From: an uncultured Bacilli bacterium
GTDB lineage: Bacteria; Bacillota_I; Bacilli_A; RF39; UBA660
Length of the DNA stretch: 16,761 nucleotides
Direction of reading: 5' to 3'
NCBI GenBank assembly: GCA_947598425.1
Contig: CANQFH010000011.1
Span: 1 to 16,761 of the forward strand
The notes under the pieces are model-generated. The model had not been told where the DNA came from. It saw only the letters and a program-made list of their open reading frames with translations, and did no database searches. This document shows, piece by piece, positions 6,846-13,470 of the stretch. Both the position numbers and the translations under genes were made by a program. The stretch's first letter is position 1. Each line of letters starts with the position of its first letter.

Positions 6846-6883
6846 AAAGTGACTTAAAAAAAGAGAAAGAGGTGGAATTATAC

Positions 6884-7006
6884 ATGAAAAGAACTTATCA
6901 ACCAAATAATCGTAAAAAGGCTAAAAAACATGGTTTCTTTGCTCGTAAAGGAACAAAGATTATTAATAATCGTCGTAAGAAAGGTCGTAAGGAATTAACA
7001 AAATAG
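6884..7006 (+). CDS. rpmH: Large ribosomal subunit protein bL34
   Basis: bL34 is a tiny, very basic protein of the 50S subunit. The 40 residues begin MKRTYQPNNRKKAKKHGF and end RRKKGRKELTK, which fits the family at both ends. Usual bacterial versions have about 44-46 residues. Relative to [25 protein letters not shown], four residues are missing in the middle, with only IINNRR between TK and KKGRK. AGGTGG at 6870-6875 is the ribosome site. Arg is almost always CGT here, unlike the AGA-rich neighbours, as in other highly expressed genes. The gene is first in the operon opposite dnaA, its conserved place beside the origin. Confidence 0.95.
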   Translation: MKRTYQPNNRKKAKKHGFFARKGTKIINNRRKKGRKELTK

Positions 7007-7023
7007 TTTCTTACGCATTTTTT
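6974..7023 (+). terminator. Hairpin with T-run between rpmH and rnpA (partial terminator or attenuator)
   Basis: CGTAAGAAA (6974-6982), inside the rpmH coding end, pairs perfectly with TTTCTTACG (7007-7015). After CA comes TTTTTT (7018-7023). A second upstream copy, CGTAAGGAA (6986-6994), can make the same stem with one G:T pair and a shorter 12-nt loop. The 3' arm begins at the base after the rpmH stop, so a terminating ribosome would cover the 5' arms. It would limit rnpA relative to rpmH. Confidence 0.55.
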
Positions 7024-7029
7024 AAAATA

Positions 7030-7362
7030 ATGAAAAAAAGAGATATTGTTAAATCTAATGAATTATTTAATGAGATAATTGCTAAAGGGAATAAAATTAG
7101 TAATAAATATTATATAATATGTAGTATGCCTAAAGATTTTATTAAAAATAATTATGGGATAGCAGTTGGGAAAAAAGTTGGAACTGCAGTTGTTAGAAAT
7201 AAAATTAAAAGACAAGTTCGAAATATTATAGATAAAAATAGAAAACTATTTCCAAATTATCATAATTATATTATAATATGTAAGAAAGAAGTAACTAGTT
7301 TAACTTTTACTAGGATGGAAAAAGTACTTATAGAATTATTAAATAATAAAGGAGATAGATAA
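7030..7362 (+). CDS. rnpA: Ribonuclease P protein component
   Basis: RnpA is the protein cofactor of RNase P and helps the catalytic RNA remove 5' leaders from tRNA precursors. The 110 residues carry the family RNR signature GKKVGTAVVRNKIKRQVR (47-64) and an upstream basic segment beginning MKKRDIVKSNELFNEII. The ATG at 7030 is chosen from homology. No Shine-Dalgarno sequence is visible before it, only the T-run of the hairpin and AAAATA. Translation may therefore depend on coupling to rpmH or on an AU-rich start site. The stop codon overlaps the yidC ATG by one base (TAATG), indicating translational coupling downstream. Confidence 0.95.
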   Translation: MKKRDIVKSNELFNEIIAKGNKISNKYYIICSMPKDFIKNNYGIAVGKKVGTAVVRNKIKRQVRNIIDKNRKLFPNYHNYIIICKKEVTSLTFTRMEKVLIELLNNKGDR

Positions 7363-8402
7363 TGAAAAATAAGTTATTAGGAGTATTACTAGTATTTATT
7401 GTTTTAGCCTCTACAGGTTGTGGAGCGAATGATTATATTAAAGATGATAAGAAACAAATAGTTAGATATGAACAAACTGGACAAAATTTACCTAATAATA
7501 TATTATGTAAACCAGAAGCTGATAGTGAATTATATGCATTATATGAAAGTTATAATGATGAATTAAAAATACCTTTAGAAAAATTACCTAGTTGTAGTGA
7601 ATTTAAGATTACTTCTAATAAATCTAATGGTATTTGGGAATTCTTATTTGTTAAACCACTTGCTTATTTAATTTTAAAGTTAGGTAATTTAGTTGGTAAT
7701 ATGGGTATATCCTTAATATTAGTAGGGCTTTGTATTAGATTAATATTATTACCATTCTCATATAAAACTCAAAAACAAAGTAAGAATATGCAAAAAGTTA
7801 ATAGAGAGTTGCAAAAGATTGAATATAAATATCGGGGCAGAGAAGATCGCGAATCAATGTTGTTAAAAAGTGAAGAAATGATGGCTATTTATAAAAAATA
7901 TGATATAAAGCCAATGTCGGGATGTTTAGTAGCGTTCTTACAATTACCAATATTCTTTGCTTTCTTACAAGCAATTAATCGTGTTCCAGCTATTTTTGAA
8001 GATAAACTTTTAGGTTTTAACTTAGGAATGACACCTTATGTAGGGTTAGCTAATGGTAATTATTTATATATTTTATTAATTATTTTAATTGCAGTTTCCA
8101 CTTATTTCTCATTTAAATATTCAATGCGTTCTACTGGAGCAATGCAAGATAATAAAGAAATGCAAAGTCAAATGAATACAATGACTAATGTTATGGTTGT
8201 ATTAATTGTAGTAACATCATTTACTTTATCAACCGCTCTAGCATTCTACTGGATTGTAACTTATGCTTTTATAGCGATTCAAACCTTTATTTTTAAAAAG
8301 TTATCAGGTGATGTTAAAAATAAAAATGATAAGGATAAAAAAGGGAAGATTAAAGAGAGATTAGAAGTTAAAAGAGGTTTAAAGTATGGAAATAATAATT
8401 AA
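7362..8402 (+). CDS. yidC: Membrane protein insertase YidC/Oxa1/SpoIIIJ type, lipoprotein form
   Basis: YidC inserts and folds membrane proteins, alone or with SecYEG. The 346 residues start with a signal peptide ending LASTGC (Cys20), a plausible lipobox. An exported segment of about 70 residues (21-90) with two cysteines (Cys49, Cys78) follows, longer than in B. subtilis SpoIIIJ. The insertase core spans about 91-315, with the conserved groove arginine in LCIRLILLPFSYKTQ (Arg126), a charged cytoplasmic hairpin (about 136-182), then segments around 187-206, 233-252, 274-293 and 296-311. The basic tail (312-346) suits ribosome contact. AAAGGAG lies before the ATG. It overlaps rnpA by one base and jag by 17 bases, the conserved operon order. 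Confidence 0.94.
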   Translation: MKNKLLGVLLVFIVLASTGCGANDYIKDDKKQIVRYEQTGQNLPNNILCKPEADSELYALYESYNDELKIPLEKLPSCSEFKITSNKSNGIWEFLFVKPLAYLILKLGNLVGNMGISLILVGLCIRLILLPFSYKTQKQSKNMQKVNRELQKIEYKYRGREDRESMLLKSEEMMAIYKKYDIKPMSGCLVAFLQLPIFFAFLQAINRVPAIFEDKLLGFNLGMTPYVGLANGNYLYILLIILIAVSTYFSFKYSMRSTGAMQDNKEMQSQMNTMTNVMVVLIVVTSFTLSTALAFYWIVTYAFIAIQTFIFKKLSGDVKNKNDKDKKGKIKERLEVKRGLKYGNNN

Positions 8403-8997
8403 AGAAGGAAAAGAATTAGAAAGTATATTAGAAAATATCTGTGATGAATATCAAATAAGTAAAAATGATTTTTATTATCATTATACTGAAAAGAAAAATG
8501 GTTTATTTAATAAGAATAGTGTAATTGAAGTCAAAGTTATGTTAAAAAAAGATATTTTAAATTATATTAAAGAATATTTAGAAGAATTATTAACTAACAT
8601 GGGTTTAGAAGTAAATATGGAAACTATGTTAAGAGAAGATGTTATGTATATTAAAATATATACTGATCATAATCCAATTGTTATTGGTAAAAATGGGAAT
8701 ACTTTAAAAGCTTTAGAAACTATAGTTAAACAAAAAATTAATACAGAATTTAATATAAGACCTTATATATGTTTAGATGTTGAGGATTATCGGGAAAAAC
8801 AACAAAGAAGATTAGAATTTATGGCTAAAAAGATCGCTAAAGAAGTAGTTAAAACTAAAGTCGAAGCTCATCTAGATCCAATGAATGCTTATGATAGAAG
8901 AATAATTCATAACATTTTAAGTGATTTTAAGGGAGTTAGTACTATTAGTGAGGGAGAAGAACCAAATAGACATATAATTATTAAACCGGAGGTATAA
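8386..8997 (+). CDS. khpB: RNA-binding protein KhpB (Jag): Jag-N, KH and R3H domains
   Basis: KhpB/Jag is a cytoplasmic RNA-binding protein linked to cell elongation and division in Gram-positive bacteria, commonly encoded after yidC. The 203 residues show an N-terminal Jag domain (about 1-50). A KH domain follows with the GKNG loop at 101-104 in PIVIGKNGNTLKALE. The R3H domain spans about 135-200 with the Arg-x3-His motif (Arg171, His175) in NAYDRRIIHNIL, and the family ending SEGEEPNRHIIIKP. The start overlaps the end of yidC by 17 bases, with GAGGT just upstream. The membrane insertase and RNA-binding protein are probably made together. Confidence 0.94.
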   Translation: MEIIIKEGKELESILENICDEYQISKNDFYYHYTEKKNGLFNKNSVIEVKVMLKKDILNYIKEYLEELLTNMGLEVNMETMLREDVMYIKIYTDHNPIVIGKNGNTLKALETIVKQKINTEFNIRPYICLDVEDYREKQQRRLEFMAKKIAKEVVKTKVEAHLDPMNAYDRRIIHNILSDFKGVSTISEGEEPNRHIIIKPEV

Positions 8998-8999
8998 AG

Positions 9000-9263
9000 A
9001 TGAATAATGAAGTTAGAAAAGTAAAAGTTAAATTAACTGAGTTTGGGATTAATATCTTAAAAAATAATTATTATAGCTTTATTAAACATCATCCTGAATT
9101 AGTTGATGTTGTAGGTAAGTTTCATATTGATATGGATGAAGATGGCTATACTGAGTTTGAATTATTTGAACTTATGAATATATTTGGAAGTTATTTAAAT
9201 ACTGATGATTTACCATATACAGAAACAATGTTTATTACTAATAATGAAAGTTTTAAAAGATAG
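9000..9263 (+). CDS. Small acidic protein of unknown function
   Basis: This 87-residue product is not recognised. It begins with a basic stretch (MNNEVRKVKVKLTEFGINIL), has no signal peptide or membrane segment, and becomes acidic in the middle (HIDMDEDGYTEFELFELM, 42-59), ending LPYTETMFITNNESFKR. The C-terminal pattern ELFELMNIFGSYL vaguely recalls small proteins found in gut Firmicutes and their phages, an impression that was not checked. A perfect GGAGGT overlaps the end of khpB, and the ATG follows the khpB stop by two bases, so it is translated as part of the rpmH operon. Its last 20 bases overlap the transposase remnant that follows. It is probably a real gene, in a spot where accessory DNA has entered. 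Confidence 0.7.
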   Translation: MNNEVRKVKVKLTEFGINILKNNYYSFIKHHPELVDVVGKFHIDMDEDGYTEFELFELMNIFGSYLNTDDLPYTETMFITNNESFKR

Positions 9264-9417
9264 ATATTTAGAGTGTGATATAGAATATAATATTGTTTTA
9301 GTAACTAAATACAAATATGGAATATTAAGGGGTAATACTGCTATAAGAATAAGAGATATTATTAAAGATTGTTGTTATCGTTTAAATTATCAAAAAAGAT
9401 TTATAATTGAAGAATAG
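9244..9417 (+). pseudogene. Remnant of an IS200/IS605-type TnpA transposase (N-terminal fragment)
   Basis: The 57-residue reading frame MKVLKDRYLE...RFIIEE contains EYNIVLVTKYKYGILRGN (12-29) and IRIRDIIKDCCYRLN (32-46). This fits the start of Y1 transposases of the IS200 group, which read like YHLVWVTKYRYKVLxGxxAxRxRDLIRxxCE. Intact TnpA proteins have about 130-150 residues with a later HUH (HVH) motif and a catalytic tyrosine. Both are absent, and no continuation is seen in any frame downstream. No ribosome site precedes the ATG at 9244. The frame overlaps the end of the preceding gene and stops one base before a terminator hairpin. Most likely it is a decayed insertion; a small retained open reading frame is possible. 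The assignment rests on motif resemblance only. Confidence 0.55.
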
Positions 9418-9447
9418 TATAATACAAAATAATGTATTATATTTTTT
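9418..9447 (+). terminator. Intrinsic terminator of the rpmH operon
   Basis: TATAATACA (9418-9426) and TGTATTATA (9433-9441) form a perfect 9-bp stem with a 6-nt loop, followed directly by TTTTTT (9442-9447). It begins at the base after the stop codon of the transposase remnant. As IS200 elements also carry end palindromes, part of it could derive from the insertion, but its form and position suit a terminator. Confidence 0.8.
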
Positions 9448-9458
9448 ATTAAAAAATA

Positions 9459-9464
9459 TATAAT
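9459..9464 (+). promoter_or_regulatory. Possible -10 element for mnmE
   Basis: TATAAT at 9459-9464 would give a leader of about 36 nt before the mnmE ATG. No good -35 is present at the usual distance. A promoter is expected between the terminator at 9418-9447 and mnmE, but this is only a candidate. Confidence 0.3.
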
Positions 9465-9507
9465 GCAATTTTTAATAATCTATGTTAATATATAGCCGGT
9501 GGTATTT

Positions 9508-10851
9508 ATGGAAGATACAATCTGTGCTGTAGCAACTTCTCCTGGAATTGGGGCTATTTCTATTATTAGAGTTAGTGGTAAAGATGCAATTAAAATAGTT
9601 AATAATATCTTTAAAGGAGATAATTTAAAAGAAGTAGCTAGTCATACGATTCATTATGGTTATATAATGGATGAAAATGAAGTTGTTGATGAAGTATTAG
9701 TAAGTGTAATGTTAAAACCAAAAACTTATACTACTGAAGATGTTATTGAGATAAATTCTCATGGAGGAATTAATACAACTAATAGAATTTTAGAATTATT
9801 ATTAGAGCATGGTTGTCGTTTAGCTGAACCGGGAGAATTTACTAAAAGAGCCTTTTTAAATGGCAGAATTGACTTAACTAAAGCCGAATCTATCAATGAT
9901 TTAATAAATGCTAAAAGTGATCAGGCTAGAATGTTAGCGTTAAATAATTTAAAAGGGGCTTTATGGGAAGAAGTCGGAAAAATAAGAAAAAAATTAGTGG
10001 AAGTAATGAGTAATATTGAAGTAAATATCGATTATCCAGAATATGAAGATATTGAAGTTGTTACTCATGAAAATTTATTACCAAAGTTAAATGATATTAA
10101 AAATAAATTAGAAGAAATGCTTCGTAATTCTAAAAATGGTAGAATTATTAATGAAGGAATTCAAGTATGTTTAGTTGGAAGACCTAATACCGGTAAGAGT
10201 AGTATTTTAAATCATTTATTAGGAAGTGAAAAAGCAATTGTTACTAATATTGCGGGAACTACTAGAGATATTGTAGAAGGTAGTATGAATTTAAATGGTT
10301 ATTTAATTAATTTTATTGATACGGCAGGAATAAGAGAAACTGAAGATAAGATAGAACAAATTGGAGTAGCTAAAAGTAAAGAAGCTATAAAAGAAGCTGA
10401 TATTGTAATTGTGGTTTTAAATAATAATGAAAAGTTAAATAAAGAAGATGAAGAAATAATTAATAAGATAGATCCAGATAAAAGAATTATTTTTGTTAAT
10501 AAGTCAGATTTAGCTAATAAATTAAAGATAGAAAAAGATTATGTTATTGGAAATACAATTAATATTGATGGCCTAGATAGTTTAAAAAAAGCAATTATCG
10601 ATAAATTAAATTTAGGAAATATCAATATTAAAGATGTTACTTATATAAGTAATATAAGACAAATAGATTTATTAAAGAAAGCCTTAAATAATGTTAAAGA
10701 TGCCATTAAAAATATCGAGGGATTGATGCCAATAGATATAGTTGAAATTGATATCAATAATGCTTGGCAACATTTAGGAGAGATAACTGGAGAAGTTTAT
10801 CAAGAAGAATTATTAGATACTTTATTTAGTAAATTTTGTGTAGGTAAATAA
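9508..10851 (+). CDS. mnmE: tRNA uridine-5-carboxymethylaminomethyl modification GTPase MnmE
   Basis: MnmE is a potassium-activated GTPase that, with MnmG, modifies the wobble uridine U34 of several tRNAs. From the ATG at 9508 it has 447 residues. The folate-binding N-terminal domain begins MEDTICAVATSPGIGAISII, and the helical domain includes EPGEFTKRAFLNGRIDLTKA (107-126). The G domain carries GRPNTGKSS (224-232), AGTTRD (249-254), DTAGIR (271-276) and NKSD (331-334). The C-terminal FCVGK (443-447) matches the family FCIGK with its catalytic cysteine. An in-frame GTG lies at 9499, but the GGTGG at 9498-9502 fits as the ribosome site five bases before the ATG, so the ATG is preferred. It is followed by mnmG after 16 bp. 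Confidence 0.96.
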   Translation: MEDTICAVATSPGIGAISIIRVSGKDAIKIVNNIFKGDNLKEVASHTIHYGYIMDENEVVDEVLVSVMLKPKTYTTEDVIEINSHGGINTTNRILELLLEHGCRLAEPGEFTKRAFLNGRIDLTKAESINDLINAKSDQARMLALNNLKGALWEEVGKIRKKLVEVMSNIEVNIDYPEYEDIEVVTHENLLPKLNDIKNKLEEMLRNSKNGRIINEGIQVCLVGRPNTGKSSILNHLLGSEKAIVTNIAGTTRDIVEGSMNLNGYLINFIDTAGIRETEDKIEQIGVAKSKEAIKEADIVIVVLNNNEKLNKEDEEIINKIDPDKRIIFVNKSDLANKLKIEKDYVIGNTINIDGLDSLKKAIIDKLNLGNINIKDVTYISNIRQIDLLKKALNNVKDAIKNIEGLMPIDIVEIDINNAWQHLGEITGEVYQEELLDTLFSKFCVGK

Positions 10852-10867
10852 AGAAAAGAGGGATTTT

Positions 10868-12727
10868 ATGTATGATGTAATAGTAGTTGGAGGTGGCCAT
10901 GCTGGGTGTGAAGCCTCTAATATTGCGGCTAAAATGGGAATGAAAACCCTTCTTTTAACTATGAACAAAAATAATATTGCTGATATGCCATGTAATCCTT
11001 CCATTGGAGGTACCGCTAAAGGAATAATTGTAAGAGAGATTGATGCTCTTGGTGGGTTAATGGGTATCGTTGCAGATTTATCCCACTTTCAAATAAAAAT
11101 GTTAAATAATTCTAAAGGACCTGCAGTAAGAAGTTTAAGAGCTCAAGCTGATAAAAGAGTATATCCTAAAAAGATGTTAGAATTTTTAGAAAAAAATTCA
11201 AATTTAGAAATAAAAGAGGGAATGGTTGAAGATTTATTAGTTGAAAATAATGTAGTTAAAGGAGTAATTTTAGATAATAAGGAGATTATTTTAAGTAAAA
11301 CTGTTATTTTAACTACAGGGACTTATTTAAAAGCTAATATTTTAGTGGGAGATACTAGTAAAGAAGAAGGACCTCATGGAGAAAAGAGAAGTAATTATTT
11401 AAGTGATAATTTAAAAAAATATGGCTTAAATATTATTAGATTAAAAACGGGAACTCCACCTAGAATTAAAAAAGAATCAATTGATTTTAGTAAAATGCAA
11501 GAAGAATTAGGAGATCCTACATTTCATACATTCTCTTTTGATATTAAACCTACTTATGATATTAATTTGCAACAAAAATGTTATTTATTATATACTAATG
11601 AAAATACTCATAATATTATTAGAAAACATTTATCTGAATCGGCAATGTATGGTGGTTATGCTACTGGAGTAGGACCTAGATATTGTCCTTCAATTGAAGA
11701 TAAAGTCGTGAGATTTGCTGATAAAGAGAAGCATCAATTATTTTTAGAACCAGAAAGTATTTATTATGATGAATGGTATTTACAAGGTTTTTCTTCTAGT
11801 ATGCCTACATATGTCCAAGAAGAAATGGTTCATAGCTTAACGGGATTAGAACATGCTATTATTACTAAGTATGCTTATGCTATTGAATATGATGCAATTA
11901 ATCCTTTACAAATGAATGCTAACTTAGAAAATAAAATTTTAAAAAATTTATTTACCGCTGGTCAAATCAATGGTACTAGTGGTTATGAAGAAGCGGCGGG
12001 ACAAGGTTTAATGGCCGGAATAAATGCTGCTTTAAAAATTCAAGGTAAAAAAGAATTTGTTTTAAAGAGAAATGAAGCCTATATTGGAGTATTAATAGAT
12101 GATTTAGTTACTAAAGGAGTCAAAGATCCTTATAGAATGCTTACTAGTAGAGCAGAATTCCGTTTAATATTAAGAAGTGATAATGCTGATTTAAGATTAA
12201 GAAGTATGGGTTATGAATTAGGAACAATATCTGAAGAACAAATGAATAGATTAAATAAGAAAATAGAAGATATAAAATTATTAAGTGAAGAATTAAAAAA
12301 TAAGAGATTAAAAATAACTAAAGAAGTTAGTAATAAATTTAAATTAAATAATATGGAAATACCTAAGAATAATCCTACATATGAAGAATTATTAAAAAGA
12401 CCAGAAGTTACTTTTGAATTTTTAGATGAATATCATCATTTTGATTATGATAATGAAGTATTAGAGCAAGTGTCTATTGAATTAAAATATAATGGTTATA
12501 TTAAGAAAGCTATAAAAGAAGCTAATAAATTAATTAAAATTGAAGAAAAAGAAATACCTAAAGATATTGATTATCATAAAATTAAAAATCTAGCTAGTGA
12601 AGCTAGACAAAAATTAAGTGAAATAAGACCAAGAACTATAGCTCAAGCCTCAAGAATAAGTGGGGTTAATCCCGCTGATATAACCATATTGGCTATATAT
12701 TTAAAAAAGGAATATAATCATGAATAA
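10868..12727 (+). CDS. mnmG: tRNA uridine-5-carboxymethylaminomethyl modification enzyme MnmG (GidA)
   Basis: MnmG is the FAD- and NADH-dependent partner of MnmE in wobble-uridine modification. The 619 residues show the FAD-binding VVGGGHAGCEA (6-16), the conserved CNPSIGG (42-48, with Cys42 at the position of E. coli Cys47), TGTPPRI (194-200) and PRYCPS with the second conserved cysteine (Cys273). GTSGYEEAAGQG (369-380) follows. The C-terminal helical region is DYHKIKNLASEARQKL, then the block ending IRPRTIAQASRISGVNPADI. AGAGGG lies before the ATG. It ends 8 bases inside rsmG, so translation of the two is coupled. Nothing in it departs from the family. Confidence 0.97.
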   Translation: MYDVIVVGGGHAGCEASNIAAKMGMKTLLLTMNKNNIADMPCNPSIGGTAKGIIVREIDALGGLMGIVADLSHFQIKMLNNSKGPAVRSLRAQADKRVYPKKMLEFLEKNSNLEIKEGMVEDLLVENNVVKGVILDNKEIILSKTVILTTGTYLKANILVGDTSKEEGPHGEKRSNYLSDNLKKYGLNIIRLKTGTPPRIKKESIDFSKMQEELGDPTFHTFSFDIKPTYDINLQQKCYLLYTNENTHNIIRKHLSESAMYGGYATGVGPRYCPSIEDKVVRFADKEKHQLFLEPESIYYDEWYLQGFSSSMPTYVQEEMVHSLTGLEHAIITKYAYAIEYDAINPLQMNANLENKILKNLFTAGQINGTSGYEEAAGQGLMAGINAALKIQGKKEFVLKRNEAYIGVLIDDLVTKGVKDPYRMLTSRAEFRLILRSDNADLRLRSMGYELGTISEEQMNRLNKKIEDIKLLSEELKNKRLKITKEVSNKFKLNNMEIPKNNPTYEELLKRPEVTFEFLDEYHHFDYDNEVLEQVSIELKYNGYIKKAIKEANKLIKIEEKEIPKDIDYHKIKNLASEARQKLSEIRPRTIAQASRISGVNPADITILAIYLKKEYNHE

Positions 12728-13433
12728 GAATGAATTTATTAATGAAGTTAAAAAATTAAATATTGATATTAATAAAGAAATATTAGAAAAATTAGATAAA
12801 TATTGTTCCTATTTACAAGAATATAATCAACATACTAATTTAACAGCAATTAAAGAAGAACCAGATATTTATTTAAAACATTTTTATGATTCATTAACAA
12901 TTGTAAAAGTAATCGATTTAAATCAAGTAGATAGCTTGTTAGATATCGGTAGTGGTGCAGGTTTTCCGGGAATGGTTATTAAAATCTTTTTTCCAAACAT
13001 TAATGTGACTTTATTAGATTCTAATAATAAAAAAACTAAGTTTTTGACAAGTTTAGCCCAGTTATTAAATATTGATGTGAATATTGTAAATCAAAGAGTA
13101 GAGGAATATAGTCAAGATAATTTGAATAAATTTATGGTAGTTACATCTAGGGCAGTGGCTAATCTTCGTGTTTTAGCAGAGTTATCTTTACCTTTAGTAA
13201 AAGAGAATGGTTATTTTATACCTCTTAAGGGTAATTTAGATAAAAAATTAGAAGATAGTATGGATACTATTAAAATTATGGGTGGTAAAATAATTAGTAG
13301 AGTAGAATTTAATTTATATGAAAATAATGGGATGCGAAATATTTTATTAATAGAAAAAACTAAGAAGACTGATTCTAAATTACGAAGTTATGAGCAAATT
13401 ATTAAAAAGCCATTGAAAAAAATTAGTAAATAA
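12720..13433 (+). CDS. rsmG: 16S rRNA (guanine-N7) methyltransferase RsmG (GidB)
   Basis: RsmG methylates N7 of G527 in 16S rRNA with S-adenosylmethionine; in other bacteria its loss gives low-level streptomycin resistance. The 237 residues show QHTNLTAI (37-44), the SAM-binding loop LLDIGSGAGFPG (73-84), the acidic adenosine-binding Asp100 in LLDSNNKKTKFL, and SRAVANL (143-149). The C-terminus ends in a lysine-rich tail. The ATG overlaps the end of mnmG by 8 bases. Noc follows after 37 bp without a clear promoter. This is the standard mnmE-mnmG-rsmG-noc order of Firmicutes. Confidence 0.96.
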   Translation: MNKNEFINEVKKLNIDINKEILEKLDKYCSYLQEYNQHTNLTAIKEEPDIYLKHFYDSLTIVKVIDLNQVDSLLDIGSGAGFPGMVIKIFFPNINVTLLDSNNKKTKFLTSLAQLLNIDVNIVNQRVEEYSQDNLNKFMVVTSRAVANLRVLAELSLPLVKENGYFIPLKGNLDKKLEDSMDTIKIMGGKIISRVEFNLYENNGMRNILLIEKTKKTDSKLRSYEQIIKKPLKKISK

Positions 13434-13470
13434 GATAGAATAAAAGATAGTAGAGGGGAATAGATTTAGT

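Larger units (their letters stand above)
6476..6883. other. oriC region between dnaA and rpmH
   Basis: This 408-bp gene-free interval separates the divergent dnaA and rpmH blocks. It contains DnaA-box-like 9-mers at 6585-6593 (CTTTCAACA), 6628-6636, 6637-6645, 6697-6705, 6706-6714 and 6799-6807. Weaker versions lie at 6573-6581, 6651-6659, 6753-6761, 6764-6772 and 6813-6821. It also has a 7-bp inverted repeat (CTTAACT 6661-6667, AGTTAAG 6681-6687), a likely dnaA promoter and a strong rpmH promoter. A GC-rich patch at 6481-6497 is the extended ribosome site of dnaA. Strand composition changes here: left genes make the top strand pyrimidine-rich, right genes make it purine-rich. No gene is supported inside it. 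Confidence 0.8.

Noticed and set aside
9205..9243. Earlier ATG (9205) for the transposase remnant
   Set aside because: The added 13 residues overlap the upstream gene and do not look like TnpA; homology begins only after the ATG at 9244.
10822..11004. Minus-strand open frame of 60 codons across the mnmE-mnmG junction
   Set aside because: It is antisense to the conserved C-terminus of MnmE and the FAD-binding start of MnmG.
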